This document shows, in pieces, positions 1 through 9,300 of a DNA stretch of 64,000 bases. Source of the DNA: Pseudopedobacter alpinus. GTDB lineage: Bacteria > Bacteroidota > Bacteroidia > Sphingobacteriales > Sphingobacteriaceae. The number at the start of each line of letters is the position of its first letter. Within the stretch, counting starts at the first letter, position 1. Location: assembly GCF_042684645.1 (NCBI RefSeq), contig NZ_JBHULV010000008.1:186001-250000 (forward strand), in the 5' to 3' direction. The notes under the pieces were generated by a model. The model made no database searches, was not told the origin of the DNA, and saw nothing but the letters and a program-made list of their open reading frames with translations. The translations under genes and the position numbers were made by a program.

Positions 1-270
1 CATTGTTTTTATTGTTAGAGTGTAAATGCGGTGAATTATTACAAAAAAAGCAAAAAAACCTATAGGGTGAGCTTTCCATGCTTTTAACCATTCAAAATGC
101 ATAAAATAATGTAGCGAATGCCCCAAGCCACAACCTGGGCAAAATTTAAAATTAAAATATGCCAACGGACAAAGGCTAACATGTGCTTTGCTGGTATCCA
201 TAAAATAGAGTAATACCAAAGCAGTGGTGAAACATAGTAGCTCTAAAGGGATTTTTCTAGCTATAGTCAT
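1..270 (-). CDS. DUF2752 membrane protein (3' end beyond window)
   Basis: An open frame on the minus strand begins with ATG at 270 and runs off the left edge after 90 codons. It reads as a small hydrophobic protein containing the motif CPGCGLGHS at about residues 44-52, a hallmark of the DUF2752 family of small membrane proteins of unknown role. Hydrophobic stretches lie before and after this Cys-Pro-Gly-Cys-Gly motif, fitting two or three membrane segments. The start is chosen because it gives MTIARKIPLELL followed directly by the first membrane helix. The gene diverges from the Fic gene. Family assignment is fairly sure; function is unknown. Confidence 0.75.
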   Translation of the reverse strand, partial: MTIARKIPLELLCFTTALVLLYFMDTSKAHVSLCPLAYFNFKFCPGCGLGHSLHYFMHFEWLKAWKAHPIGFFAFFVIIHRIYTLTIKTM

Positions 271-386
271 TCAATCAAATATTTGTTTCCAGAAAATATT
301 TTCTAATGTAAGGTTTTTAGCGTTTAAATTTATTTTGGGATTTTTCGCCATAATTAATTTGCGATTAAAAAATGAGTGAAATACAG

Positions 387-557
387 TATATGTTCATTTT
401 TTATTAAAATATGAACATATAGTCATAATGTGTTCATATTTTTTATAAAAAACCTTAAATGTTCATTTTTAATGTAAAAATGGACATGTGTGCTAAATAT
501 GTCCATTTTAATCAATACATTTGAATTATGTTCAATTTATCTTCAAAAAGTGAACAT
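387..557. promoter_or_regulatory. Operator-like array upstream of the Fic gene
   Basis: Eight copies of an 8-mer ATGTYCAT, in either orientation, lie within 170 bp: 390-397, 411-418, 430-437, 459-466, 480-487, 499-506, 528-535 and 550-557. Five match exactly and three have one mismatch. Two pairs form perfect 11-bp inverted repeats: 387-397 with 411-421 (spacer 13) and 477-487 with 499-509 (spacer 11). The last site ends 8 bp before the Fic start. The arrangement looks like cooperative binding sites for a repressor, plausibly the winged-helix end of the Fic protein itself. The binding protein is an inference. Confidence 0.6.
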
Positions 558-564
558 ATATATT

Positions 565-1677
565 ATGGCTTACGATAGAAATAAACCTTATAATAATTTA
601 CCATTATTGCCTCCAGCAGTAGCAATAGAAGAAGATATTACTATTTTAAAAGCCTTAGTTACAACTTCAAGAGCGCTTGCTACAGTAAATATGAGTATCC
701 AAAGGTTGCCAAATCCTTTTATTCTAATTAATACAATAGCACTTCAAGAGGCAAAAGCTTCTACTGCAATAGAAAATATTTTCACTACCGAAGATGAATT
801 ATACAAAGCTATTTCTGACAATATTAAAGAGGACAATGCAAATGCTGCCACAAAAGAGGTTTTGCGTTACCGCGAAGCTTTATGGGAAGGCTACCTTTTA
901 ATGAAAGATAAAAAGCAAATTGATTTAGCTATTATTAAAGGTATTTTTAAGCAAATTAAAAACACAACAGCAGGATTAAGGCCTGCACAATCTTTAACTG
1001 TAATACGCAGAGGACAAAGTGAATTTAGGGCCGGAGAAGTAATTTATACACCACCACGCGGGGAAGACGTTTTACAAAACTTAATGGATAATTTAATTGA
1101 TTATTTAAATGATGATGAAAAATACCCAATAGACCCATTGTTGAAAATGTGTGTAGCCCATTATCAATTTGAAGCCATACACCCTTTTGTAGATGGAAAT
1201 GGCAGAACAGGAAGAATATTAAATTTACTTTATTTGGTAAATAAAGGCTTAATAGCGCAACCGGCTCTTTATCTTTCAAAATATATTATTTTAAACAAAG
1301 ACGATTATTACTATAATTTAGGCTTAGTTACCCAAAGAGGCAATTGGAAAGAATGGATTTTATACCTTTTAGATGCTGTAGAAAAAACAGCCTTACTAAC
1401 CAGTCAACTAATTGAAAGTATATTGGCACAAATGGAGTCTACTTTAAGCCAAGCTAAACAAAAAATAAAATGGTACAGCAAAGAAGTAAACGAACTTTTG
1501 TTCAGTCAGCCTTACATTAAACCAAAATTAATTGGCGACTTTCTTAATATCTCTTCAAGAACTACACTCACCAAATATTTTAATGAATTAGTAGCAAACA
1601 AAGTTTTAAGCGTTAGAAAAGATGGGAAAGAAGTGTTTTATGTAAATGACGATTTAATTAAAATATTGGAAGGGTAA
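565..1677 (+). CDS. Fic family protein (putative AMP transferase) with C-terminal winged helix
   Basis: This 370-residue protein carries the Fic active-site motif HPFVDGNGRTGR at residues 206-217; the His is the catalytic base, and proteins of this class usually transfer AMP from ATP to target hydroxyls. An inhibitory helix motif of the form S/T-x-x-x-E-G/N is visible as STAIEN at residues 66-71, placing it in the class with N-terminal autoinhibition. Residues from about 290 onward look like a winged helix-turn-helix. An in-frame GTG lies at 490, but that start would run through the operator array; the ATG at 565 gives the usual N-terminus. It probably regulates its own promoter. The target protein cannot be told. 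Confidence 0.88.
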   Translation: MAYDRNKPYNNLPLLPPAVAIEEDITILKALVTTSRALATVNMSIQRLPNPFILINTIALQEAKASTAIENIFTTEDELYKAISDNIKEDNANAATKEVLRYREALWEGYLLMKDKKQIDLAIIKGIFKQIKNTTAGLRPAQSLTVIRRGQSEFRAGEVIYTPPRGEDVLQNLMDNLIDYLNDDEKYPIDPLLKMCVAHYQFEAIHPFVDGNGRTGRILNLLYLVNKGLIAQPALYLSKYIILNKDDYYYNLGLVTQRGNWKEWILYLLDAVEKTALLTSQLIESILAQMESTLSQAKQKIKWYSKEVNELLFSQPYIKPKLIGDFLNISSRTTLTKYFNELVANKVLSVRKDGKEVFYVNDDLIKILEG

Positions 1678-1729
1678 AAAATTTCGAACTGAACTTCCTT
1701 CAGATTAAATAGCTTTTTCTTTACATGAA

Positions 1730-1762
1730 AAATCCTGATAATTTTTAAAATTATCAGGATTT
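1730..1762. terminator. Bidirectional terminator between Fic and protease genes
   Basis: A perfect 16-bp inverted repeat (1730-1745 and 1747-1762, arms reading AAATCCTGATAATTTT) with a one-base spacer sits between two convergent genes, with A and T runs inside each arm so that it can end transcription from both sides. Confidence 0.75.
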
Positions 1763-1782
1763 AGAAATTATTTTACGCAAAA

Positions 1783-4197
1783 CTAATGCTTTATAATAAT
1801 TTGCTTTTTTACGGTTTCTTTACCTTCATTTATGTGAAGATAATAAGTTCCGTTTGGTATTTCTTTAGTGCTAAGAACAGATTTTTTATCGCCTTTCTTA
1901 ATTTGAGATGAAATTAAAATATCTCCTTTGTTGTTTAATAACTGTATATCTCTTGCGTTATTATAATTTTGAAATTCTATGTTTAGTTCATTGTTTGCAG
2001 GGTTAGGGTAAATGTTATAATTACTACTACGGTAATTCCAACTACAATCCAAAGATTCTACTTCTGTTTCCACCCAATCAGAAGTACCGCAAGCACTAAT
2101 TGCCCTTACTTGAAATACATAATAGCCTGCTGGTACATAACCAAAAACATCATTACCGGGGTAAGCATTGTTATTAGTTGCATATAAGTTTAAAGAAGGA
2201 TAAGCTAAAAGTCTTGCTTCATAAGTAGCACTTAAATCATTAGTTTCTATCGTAAAAGAATTGCCAGTATTATTAGAGCACCAATATGGATTTTGATTAT
2301 CCAAATTTGTAAAATTTGGCATTCCAAGAATAGGTGCACCAACACCGATAATTTTAGGAGTTAAATTGATATTACCACATGCTGTAGTAACTGTAGCAGT
2401 TAAAGTAATTTGCCCATTTCCCACTTTTGTTAAGGTGATGGAATTGCCTGAAGTACTAGAACTTACAATACCGCTAGGTAGATTAGCCGTCCAATTAAAT
2501 GTTGCACCTGCTGGTAAATTTTGGATAGTGTAAGTTTCTGATGTATTGCAGATTAGGTTGGAGCCTTGGATTGTATAATTATCAGCATTCCCTAAAACAG
2601 AATAAGCAAAAGTCACATTCGCTGGAGTAGTAGGGTAAAAACCAATTTGTTGACCTAGTATATTATATACTTCATATACATAGGTTCGTAATGTTGCACC
2701 TGTATTTGTTAAAGTACCCGGAACTATTTCGCAAAATCCTTCACCATAATTAGGGCTTGCAACACTAAGTCCAGATGTTCCAACTCCCCTACCCCAAGCT
2801 CCCAACACGTTGCAAAAGGAATAAGGAAAAGTAACTGCTTTTATTACTTCATGTCTTTTAACAACATAATTGCCCGCTGCTAAGCCAAGTGTTGAATAAA
2901 ATGTAGCAGAATAATTCCCTGTTGAACTTGCAACTGTGCCACCAGTTGCAGTGTAGTGGTTGACTGCATTTTGCTGTAATAATGTTAAAGCCTGTGCTGC
3001 ATTAACACGACCATGACCCATTGTGTTATTAAAGCCGTTAGTATAGGGGTCGTTACCCACTTCGTCAGCACTTATCTTGATAATGTTTTCAATATCATCA
3101 TTAAACAGATTAGGTCTAAACCCTTTTAATAAAGAGGCAATGCCAGCAACTTGTGGAGCTGCTTGGGAAGTTCCAGCGTGAAATTCATAAGTGTTGTTTA
3201 AGGCAGACGATCGAATATCTCTTGGATCAGTCCCTGAATTTGTAATCCCTCCAGGAGCACAAACATCAATGTGGTTACCCGTGTTTGAAAATAGTGAGTG
3301 TTGGTCATTGTTTTGAGTTGCACCTACAGCTATCAGGTTGTTATTTCCTGCGGGATATTGCGTGGTGTTTCCATTATTATTACCCATAGAAACTATTGAT
3401 GTGCTATTCATTTTATAGGAATAAGCAAAAGCCATAGCTATTGTTGTACTGTAAGATGACCCACCCCAGCTATGATTTGAAATTTGTGCGCCGGCATTTA
3501 CTGCATCTATTATTTTTTGCGCCACATTAGCATCGCCAATGTATCCAGAAGGCTCAAAAATTCTTTTAGAAAGGAGTCTAGCATTCCAGTCTACTCCTCT
3601 TCCTCCTATTACATTAAAAGCATTTGCAGCAGCTATACCAGCTACATGAGTGCCATGATATTGAGCATTCGTACCGCTCAAGCTTGGGTCTCCTGAGGAT
3701 TTTCCAGTTAATTCATCATGAGACAACTCAAGTCCAGTATCGAAAACCGCAATAGTAACAGCATTACTGCCCGTGAAAATATTCCAAGCTTGTATAGCGT
3801 TTATATCTGCACCAACTACCCCTCCGTTTCTTCCATCATTATTCAAGTGCCATTGAGTACCATTTAAGAACTCAGGATCTGAATGAAGTTGAGGTTTTGA
3901 ATTTTTTTCAGCAAATAGTATTGCTGAATTTTTCTTTAAAATTTCAATAGCTGCATTTGCCTCTGACTCAGTTTTAAATGTTAAATTAAATATACGGTCA
4001 AATTGCGGGGTTCTTATCTTTGCACCATCTGTCCGGGATTTGATACTATCTGCTTTATTCCAATTAGGAAATGCCTTACTTATTGCTGCCGGTTGAAGTT
4101 TATATAAAGTCGATTCAAGCGATTTAGAGAGAATTTTAGCCTTTGTATAATTAAAATCTTCTTTATTATTATCAGGTATTTCTAAAGAATCAGGCAT
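1783..4197 (-). CDS. Subtilisin-like S8 serine protease with type IX sorting domain
   Basis: The 804-residue reading frame holds an S8 protease with catalytic Asp153 (VFDTG), His181 (HGTHVAG) and Ser344 (GTSQAAP), and an Asn near 272 for the oxyanion hole. Residues 20-105 resemble an inhibitor I9-like propeptide. The middle has repeated beta-sandwich modules rich in Gly, Ser and Thr. The last 75 residues (YPNPANNELNI ... KKQIIIKH) are a type A sorting domain used by the type IX secretion system. A protein on that route needs a Sec signal peptide, but the frame starts at MPDSLEIPDN without one; the missing signal lies just upstream in the same frame with no start codon (see 4198-4316). The protein may be secreted only if the frame is restored. 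Confidence 0.9.
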   Translation of the reverse strand: MPDSLEIPDNNKEDFNYTKAKILSKSLESTLYKLQPAAISKAFPNWNKADSIKSRTDGAKIRTPQFDRIFNLTFKTESEANAAIEILKKNSAILFAEKNSKPQLHSDPEFLNGTQWHLNNDGRNGGVVGADINAIQAWNIFTGSNAVTIAVFDTGLELSHDELTGKSSGDPSLSGTNAQYHGTHVAGIAAANAFNVIGGRGVDWNARLLSKRIFEPSGYIGDANVAQKIIDAVNAGAQISNHSWGGSSYSTTIAMAFAYSYKMNSTSIVSMGNNNGNTTQYPAGNNNLIAVGATQNNDQHSLFSNTGNHIDVCAPGGITNSGTDPRDIRSSALNNTYEFHAGTSQAAPQVAGIASLLKGFRPNLFNDDIENIIKISADEVGNDPYTNGFNNTMGHGRVNAAQALTLLQQNAVNHYTATGGTVASSTGNYSATFYSTLGLAAGNYVVKRHEVIKAVTFPYSFCNVLGAWGRGVGTSGLSVASPNYGEGFCEIVPGTLTNTGATLRTYVYEVYNILGQQIGFYPTTPANVTFAYSVLGNADNYTIQGSNLICNTSETYTIQNLPAGATFNWTANLPSGIVSSSTSGNSITLTKVGNGQITLTATVTTACGNINLTPKIIGVGAPILGMPNFTNLDNQNPYWCSNNTGNSFTIETNDLSATYEARLLAYPSLNLYATNNNAYPGNDVFGYVPAGYYVFQVRAISACGTSDWVETEVESLDCSWNYRSSNYNIYPNPANNELNIEFQNYNNARDIQLLNNKGDILISSQIKKGDKKSVLSTKEIPNGTYYLHINEGKETVKKQIIIKH

Positions 4198-4316
4198 GAT
4201 ATAAATTAATAATTCATGATTTAGGTTTCTCTGTTGTGCATGCCCAACTTTAAAAACACCTACACCAAAAAGAACTATTAACAGGAGAAATTTTGTAAAA
4301 TTTAATTTGTTTTCAT
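4198..4316 (-). other. Detached signal peptide of the S8 protease (apparent 1-bp frameshift)
   Basis: Directly upstream of the protease, and in its frame, the minus strand encodes NKLNFTKFLLLIVLFGVG followed by a VFKVGHAQQ cleavage-like region, with no stop before the protease ATG. The only nearby ATG (4314-4316) is one frame off and hits TAA after four codons. One extra A in the four-A run at 4310-4313 would yield MKNKLNFTKF and fuse a classic Sec signal to the protease. Either the strain has lost one base here, or it is a homopolymer error in the sequence, or a non-AUG codon is used. Confidence 0.75.
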
Positions 4317-4334
4317 TGAAGTATAATTTAAGGG

Positions 4335-5276
4335 TTAAAAATTCTCTTTAAAAGTGAGCTGCTGCTTATTACTACCATCAGCGTTCATTATCCACAGTCT
4401 GCCATTAGTTGCTCTTGAATCTGTAAATACAATTTTATTTCCATCTAGGCTCCAGTCACTGCTATACCCACCTGTTTGTGTAACTTGTTTCTTGTTTTTT
4501 CCGTCTGCATCCATAACCCATATTTGTGGTAAACCTTTTACCGGTTGGGAAGTAAAACTTATCTTATTATTTTTTGAATATTTAGCAAAGGAGTTATCTC
4601 CTGCAATAAAAAAAAGATTTATAATACGCTTATTTATGAACATGAAGGATTTTAAGGAATCTCCAATAACTTCCCCTGTAGATGTGGTTACTCCCCTTAC
4701 AAAAATTATGTCATTTAAATAATTCCAAGTTGGATAACCTGAATTCCCTGCAAAAATTTGTTCTTTATCATCGCCATGGATATTCATAACCCAAATGCCT
4801 TGCACACTTTCTGGTTCAGGGTAAGAGTAACTTCTGTGATTTGATATCCACTTTCCATTCGGGCTCCATGATGGGGAAAAGTTTCTCCCAACATTTGTTA
4901 TTTGGGTTAAACTGTCACCGTCAAGTTTCTTCTTCCATATTTGTGCACCTTGAGAAAAAGTAATCCATTGGCCGTCTGGAGACCAACTAGGAGTTTCTGA
5001 ACTTAATCCTGTATGCCATAATTTATTTTCTTTGCCATCAGGTGTAATGAGATAAATACCACTCTTATTTGCTGCTTCATCTATATGAAAATAAGCAATA
5101 TATTTACCGTCAGGGCTCCAAGATGCCTGATAATCTATCAGGTTAAAATCTGCTGAGCTACAACCGCCAACACATGGTTCCTGAGATTGATCTTTAGATT
5201 TTTTTTTACAACCTATTGCTATTACAATCAATAGGGAGAAAAGTAGCTCAAGGTTTATATTTCTTAATTTACTCAT
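4335..5276 (-). CDS. TolB-like beta-propeller lipoprotein
   Basis: A 313-residue protein with an N-terminal hydrophobic stretch ending in a lipobox (AIGC, then KKK) and at least five repeats of the PD40/TolB type, such as SWSPDGKYIAYF, SWSPDGQWITFS, SWSPNGKWIS and DWSLDGNKIVFT. Such repeats build a beta-propeller that binds peptides, sugars or partner proteins. The protein should sit in the periplasm or on the outer membrane. It follows the same strand as the protease, with about 140 bp between them, so the two may be co-transcribed. No partner is evident. Confidence 0.85.
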   Translation of the reverse strand: MSKLRNINLELLFSLLIVIAIGCKKKSKDQSQEPCVGGCSSADFNLIDYQASWSPDGKYIAYFHIDEAANKSGIYLITPDGKENKLWHTGLSSETPSWSPDGQWITFSQGAQIWKKKLDGDSLTQITNVGRNFSPSWSPNGKWISNHRSYSYPEPESVQGIWVMNIHGDDKEQIFAGNSGYPTWNYLNDIIFVRGVTTSTGEVIGDSLKSFMFINKRIINLFFIAGDNSFAKYSKNNKISFTSQPVKGLPQIWVMDADGKNKKQVTQTGGYSSDWSLDGNKIVFTDSRATNGRLWIMNADGSNKQQLTFKENF

Positions 5277-5441
5277 CGTCTTTTAATTTGTTGTCTCAAA
5301 ATTATTGTAAATTAGTATTTCCTCCAATAGCGTAAGTCTTAGCGGGCTGGTTAGAGCCATAGCCTGATTTGTGCTTGTGTTAGCTTGTTTCATACTCGTT
5401 ATTTTTATCAAATTTTAATTATCTAAAGGCTAGAAGGGCAT

Positions 5442-5519
5442 TTATTCCTTTTCTTGTGCTTGGCTCAAAGAGAATAAAACAATGCATGTAATTAAGCAAC
5501 TAAATAGATTTTTTTTCAT
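5442..5519 (-). pseudogene. Orphan signal-peptide ORF (gene remnant)
   Basis: A 25-codon frame starting MKKNLFSCLITCIVLFSL and ending SQAQEKE then TAA has all parts of a Sec signal peptide and nothing after it. Seven bases separate it from the stop of the upstream lipoprotein gene. Another 36-codon minus-strand frame (5283-5393) follows without recognisable features. The region 5277-5525 is best read as the leftover start of an exported-protein gene whose body was deleted. A real 25-residue peptide is possible but less likely. Confidence 0.45.
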
Positions 5520-5525
5520 AATGAT

Positions 5526-5951
5526 TTAGTTTATTCTTTTATAACGGGAATAAGGATTTAAAGCTGGAAATTGTAGGTTTAATTCTAAAGTATTAATGTC
5601 TTTGAATTCAAATTTATATGGAAGAATATCTACTAGAAGCGTGGCATCAGTATTTTGGTCTAAATAAACATATCGTTTATAAAGTATAGAATCAGCAATC
5701 CAATATTTTCCTTTATATACACTATCTTCCTGTATATTATGAACTAAATAAATACTATCTGGCAAATATTCTATATATTCATTATAGTTTACTGGACCAA
5801 ACATGTTATGAGTGACCTTCCATTTACCCAATATTGTTTTGTTTGGAAAAATTTCCTTGTTTTCTTTTTTACAATAGATACTTGTGAAAGGTAAAACACC
5901 TAATAAAAAGTAGAATAGAATTGTTTTAGGTTTAAAAATTTGTTTTTTCAT
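5526..5951 (-). CDS. Small lipocalin-like lipoprotein
   Basis: Starting at the second Met (5951) gives 141 residues, beginning MKKQIFKPKTILFYFLLG with a hydrophobic segment and then a Cys followed by KKE, typical of exported Bacteroidota lipoproteins, although the box SIYC is not canonical. The upstream in-frame ATG at 6011 would put 20 polar residues before the signal and is rejected. The mature part has a GKWKVTHN start and alternating short beta-strands (YIEYLPDSIYLVHN, YKGKYWIADSILYKRYV), as in small lipocalin-like domains. Function unknown. Confidence 0.65.
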   Translation of the reverse strand: MKKQIFKPKTILFYFLLGVLPFTSIYCKKENKEIFPNKTILGKWKVTHNMFGPVNYNEYIEYLPDSIYLVHNIQEDSVYKGKYWIADSILYKRYVYLDQNTDATLLVDILPYKFEFKDINTLELNLQFPALNPYSRYKRIN

Positions 5952-6011
5952 AGTTAATTGTTTTAGGACTATACGATGTAATGGCAAATAAGGATACAAT
6001 TGAAATTTCAT

Positions 6012-6385
6012 TTTTTATTAATTTAAAAGCATTTCATTTGTCAAATAACTTTATTTAATACCTAAATTTAGTAGTTTTGATTAATATAGAGAACAAGTTT
6101 ATTTCAATTAGGTTAATTAAACTGATTGAGAACTGGAAATATATGGTAAAGACACCATTCTGATTTTTTTTAAAAAATTATAGCCCATTAAATTAGCTAA
6201 CATTCACAACAGGCAATTAATTACTCAATTTAGGTGTGTTAAGGATAGAAGCGAAATCCTTTTTGCATTTGTCATTTAGCAAGCAGCAAAAAGAGATATT
6301 CGCCAGCTGTCAAAACACCCAAATTAAAATTTTATAAACCAACAATTTCCAAATCTTCCGCAAACATAATTCCCATTCCTTATAT
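6012..6385. other. Intergenic region before mfd
   Basis: This 374-bp AT-rich stretch has no convincing gene on either strand. It holds one degenerate interspersed repeat (6233-6320) and ends in the mfd promoter. Confidence 0.7.
6233..6320. repeat. Interspersed repeat, copy 1 (GATAGAAGCG type)
   Basis: The segment reads TTAAGGATAGAAGCGAAATC, then CCTTTTTGC, a loop, GCAAAAAGAGATATTCGCC and AACACC. The outer GGTGT/ACACC and inner TTTTTGC/GCAAAAA arms can pair. The same order of blocks is found at 23698-23793, so these are two diverged copies of one repeat family. Similar repeats are common between genes in Bacteroidota. Confidence 0.6.
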
Positions 6386-6389
6386 TTGC
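6381..6389 (+). promoter_or_regulatory. Promoter -7 box of mfd
   Basis: TATATTTGC matches the Bacteroidota -7 consensus TAnnTTTGC exactly and ends 8 bp before the mfd ATG, so the transcript would have almost no leader. Confidence 0.6.
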
Positions 6390-6397
6390 TTTTGTAC

Positions 6398-9300
6398 ATG
6401 AATATCAAAACAATATTAGAGCAATATAAAACTGATGCTCGCTTAATTAGCTTGACCAAAGCCATGCAAGCTAAACAGGCTCGTATTCAGTTAAAAGGAT
6501 TAATAGGTTCTTTAGATGCTTTTGCTGTTGCCATTAGTTACTTTTTAAACCATAGAAATATGGTTTTTGTATTGCCAGATAGGGAAGAGGCCAATTATTT
6601 TCAGGCCGATTTAGAAAGTTTAATGGATAAAAATGTATTGGTTTTTCCTTCATCGTACCGCAAATCTTTCGATTTTACCCAAACAGATTCGGCAAATGTT
6701 TTAATGCGAGCCGAGGTTTTAAACGAACTAAACCACACTTCAGAATTTGGGAATTTAATTGTTACCTATCCCGAAGCTTTAGCAGAAAAAGTAATTGATA
6801 GAAATGCTTTAGAAAAAAATACATTAGAAATTTCTATTAACAATAAATTAAGTATAGAATTTATCAATGAATTTTTAATTGATTATGATTTTGAACGTAC
6901 CGATTTTGTTTTTGAACCAGGTCAATTTTCTGTACGTGGTGGTATTGTAGATATTTTTTCGTTTTCACATGATTTACCTTACCGTATCGAGTTTTTTGGA
7001 GATCATATAGAAAGCATCAGAACTTTTGAAATTGAAGATCAATTATCGGTAGAGCAAGTAAAATCTATCACGATAGTACCAAATGTACAAGCTAAATTTT
7101 TAACAGAAAGTAATATTTCCTTGTTAGAATTTATTGATAAAGATGCCGTTGTTTGGTTTAAAGATGTCTCTTTTACTTTGGATGTAATTAAAGCGGGCTA
7201 CAAAAAATCAAATGAATTATGGAAAGCTTTATCCACACAACAAAAACAGCAAAACCCCGATTGGATTGACCCAAAGTTTGCTTTTACAGATGATAAAATG
7301 TTGGCGGATCAGCTTAATGATTTCCCAATTGTAGAGTTTGGCAAGCAGTTTTTTTATCATGCTACAGATACCATTAATTTTGATGCCCGTCCGCAACCAT
7401 CATTTAACAAAGATTTTACTTTGTTAATGCGTAACCTTCAACAAAACGAAGCGCAAAAAATTGATAATTATATTTTAACAGATTCAAGTAAACAACAAGA
7501 GCGTTTGTTTGCGATTTTTGATGACTTGAATAAAGCGATAAAATTTAACCCTATAAATATTTCTATTAGGGAAGGTTTTATTGATTATGAACAAAAATTA
7601 GCTTGCTACACAGATCATCAAATTTTTGATAGGTATTATAAATACAAACTAAAACGTGGTTATGCCAAATCACAAGCCATTACCTTAAAAGAATTACGAG
7701 ATTTAAAACCAGGCGATTATATTACCCATATTGACCATGGAGTAGGAAAATACGCCGGTTTAGAAAAAGTGGAAGTAAACGATAAAGTGCAGGAAATGAT
7801 TAGGCTTATTTATGCCGATAATGATTTGCTGTATGTGAATATCAACTCACTAAATCGTATCTCAAAATATAGTGGTAAAGATGGGCACACACCTAAAATG
7901 AATAAATTAGGTACCGATGTTTGGGAGAAACTAAAGAAAACAACAAAAAAAAAAGTTAAAGACATAGCCCGCGATTTGATTAAACTTTACGCTCTCCGTA
8001 AAGCACAAGAAGGGATGGCTTTTTCGCCCGATACTTATTTACAAAACGAGTTAGAAGCTTCCTTTATTTACGAAGATACGCCTGACCAGGAAAAAGCTAC
8101 TGCTGATGTGAAAAAGGACATGGAATCTCCGCATCCCATGGACAGATTGGTTTGTGGTGATGTTGGTTTCGGTAAAACAGAGATTGCCATAAGAGCAGCA
8201 TTTAAAGCCGCAACAGATGGAAAACAAGTCGCTATTTTAGTGCCGACTACTATTTTAGCCATGCAGCATTACAAAACTTTTAATGAACGTTTAAAAGATT
8301 TCCCTGTCCGTACAGATTATATAAACCGTTTTAAAACCCCAAAGCAAGTAAAAGATACTTTAGAAGCTTTAAAAGCCGGTAAGGTGGATATTATTATTGG
8401 AACGCATAAATTGGTAAGCAAAGACGTAAAGTTTAAAGATTTAGGCTTACTGATTATTGATGAGGAGCAAAAATTTGGGGTTACTGTAAAGGAAAAATTG
8501 AAGCAATTTAGAGCTAATGTAGATACCTTAACTTTAACAGCAACACCAATTCCTCGTACTTTACATTTTTCTTTAATGGGTGCAAGGGATTTATCAATTA
8601 TGCAAACGCCGCCACCAAATAGGCAACCTGTACAAACAGAATTACATGTTTTTAACGAGAAATTAATTAAAGAATCAGTAGAATTTGAGTTGGATAGAGA
8701 TGGACAAGTTTTCTTTATCCATAACCGTGTGGCCGATTTACGTCAATTGGGTGGTTTAATTCAAAAATTGGTTCCAAAAGCTCGTATAGCCATCGCTCAC
8801 GGGCAGTTAGAGGGAGATCAATTAGAGGATATTATGCTTGATTTTATTGACGGTAAATACGATGTTTTAGTTGCTACCACTATTATTGAAGCAGGGTTAG
8901 ATGTACCCAATGCTAACACCATGTTAATTAACCACGCCCACATGTTTGGCTTGAGTGATTTACACCAGATGCGAGGCAGAGTTGGGCGTTCTAACAAAAA
9001 AGCATTTTGTTATTTGTTAAGTCCGCCATTATCAACACTAACTCCCGAAGCTAGAAAAAGATTGAGTGCTATTGAAGAATTTTCTGATTTGGGTAGCGGT
9101 TTTAACGTTGCTATGCGAGATTTGGACATCCGCGGAAGCGGTAACCTTTTAGGTGCAGAACAAAGCGGTTTTATTGCCGAAATTGGTTTTGATATGTACC
9201 ATAAAATTTTGGATGAAGCCATTCAGGAATTAAAAGAAGACGAATTTAAAGGTTTGTTTGCCGATGAAAAACCTCGTCCCTTCGTGAGCTTTACGCAAAT

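Noticed and set aside
490..564. Longer start for the Fic protein at GTG 490
   Set aside because: It would translate through the operator array and adds 25 residues unlike Fic N-termini; ATG at 565 is better.
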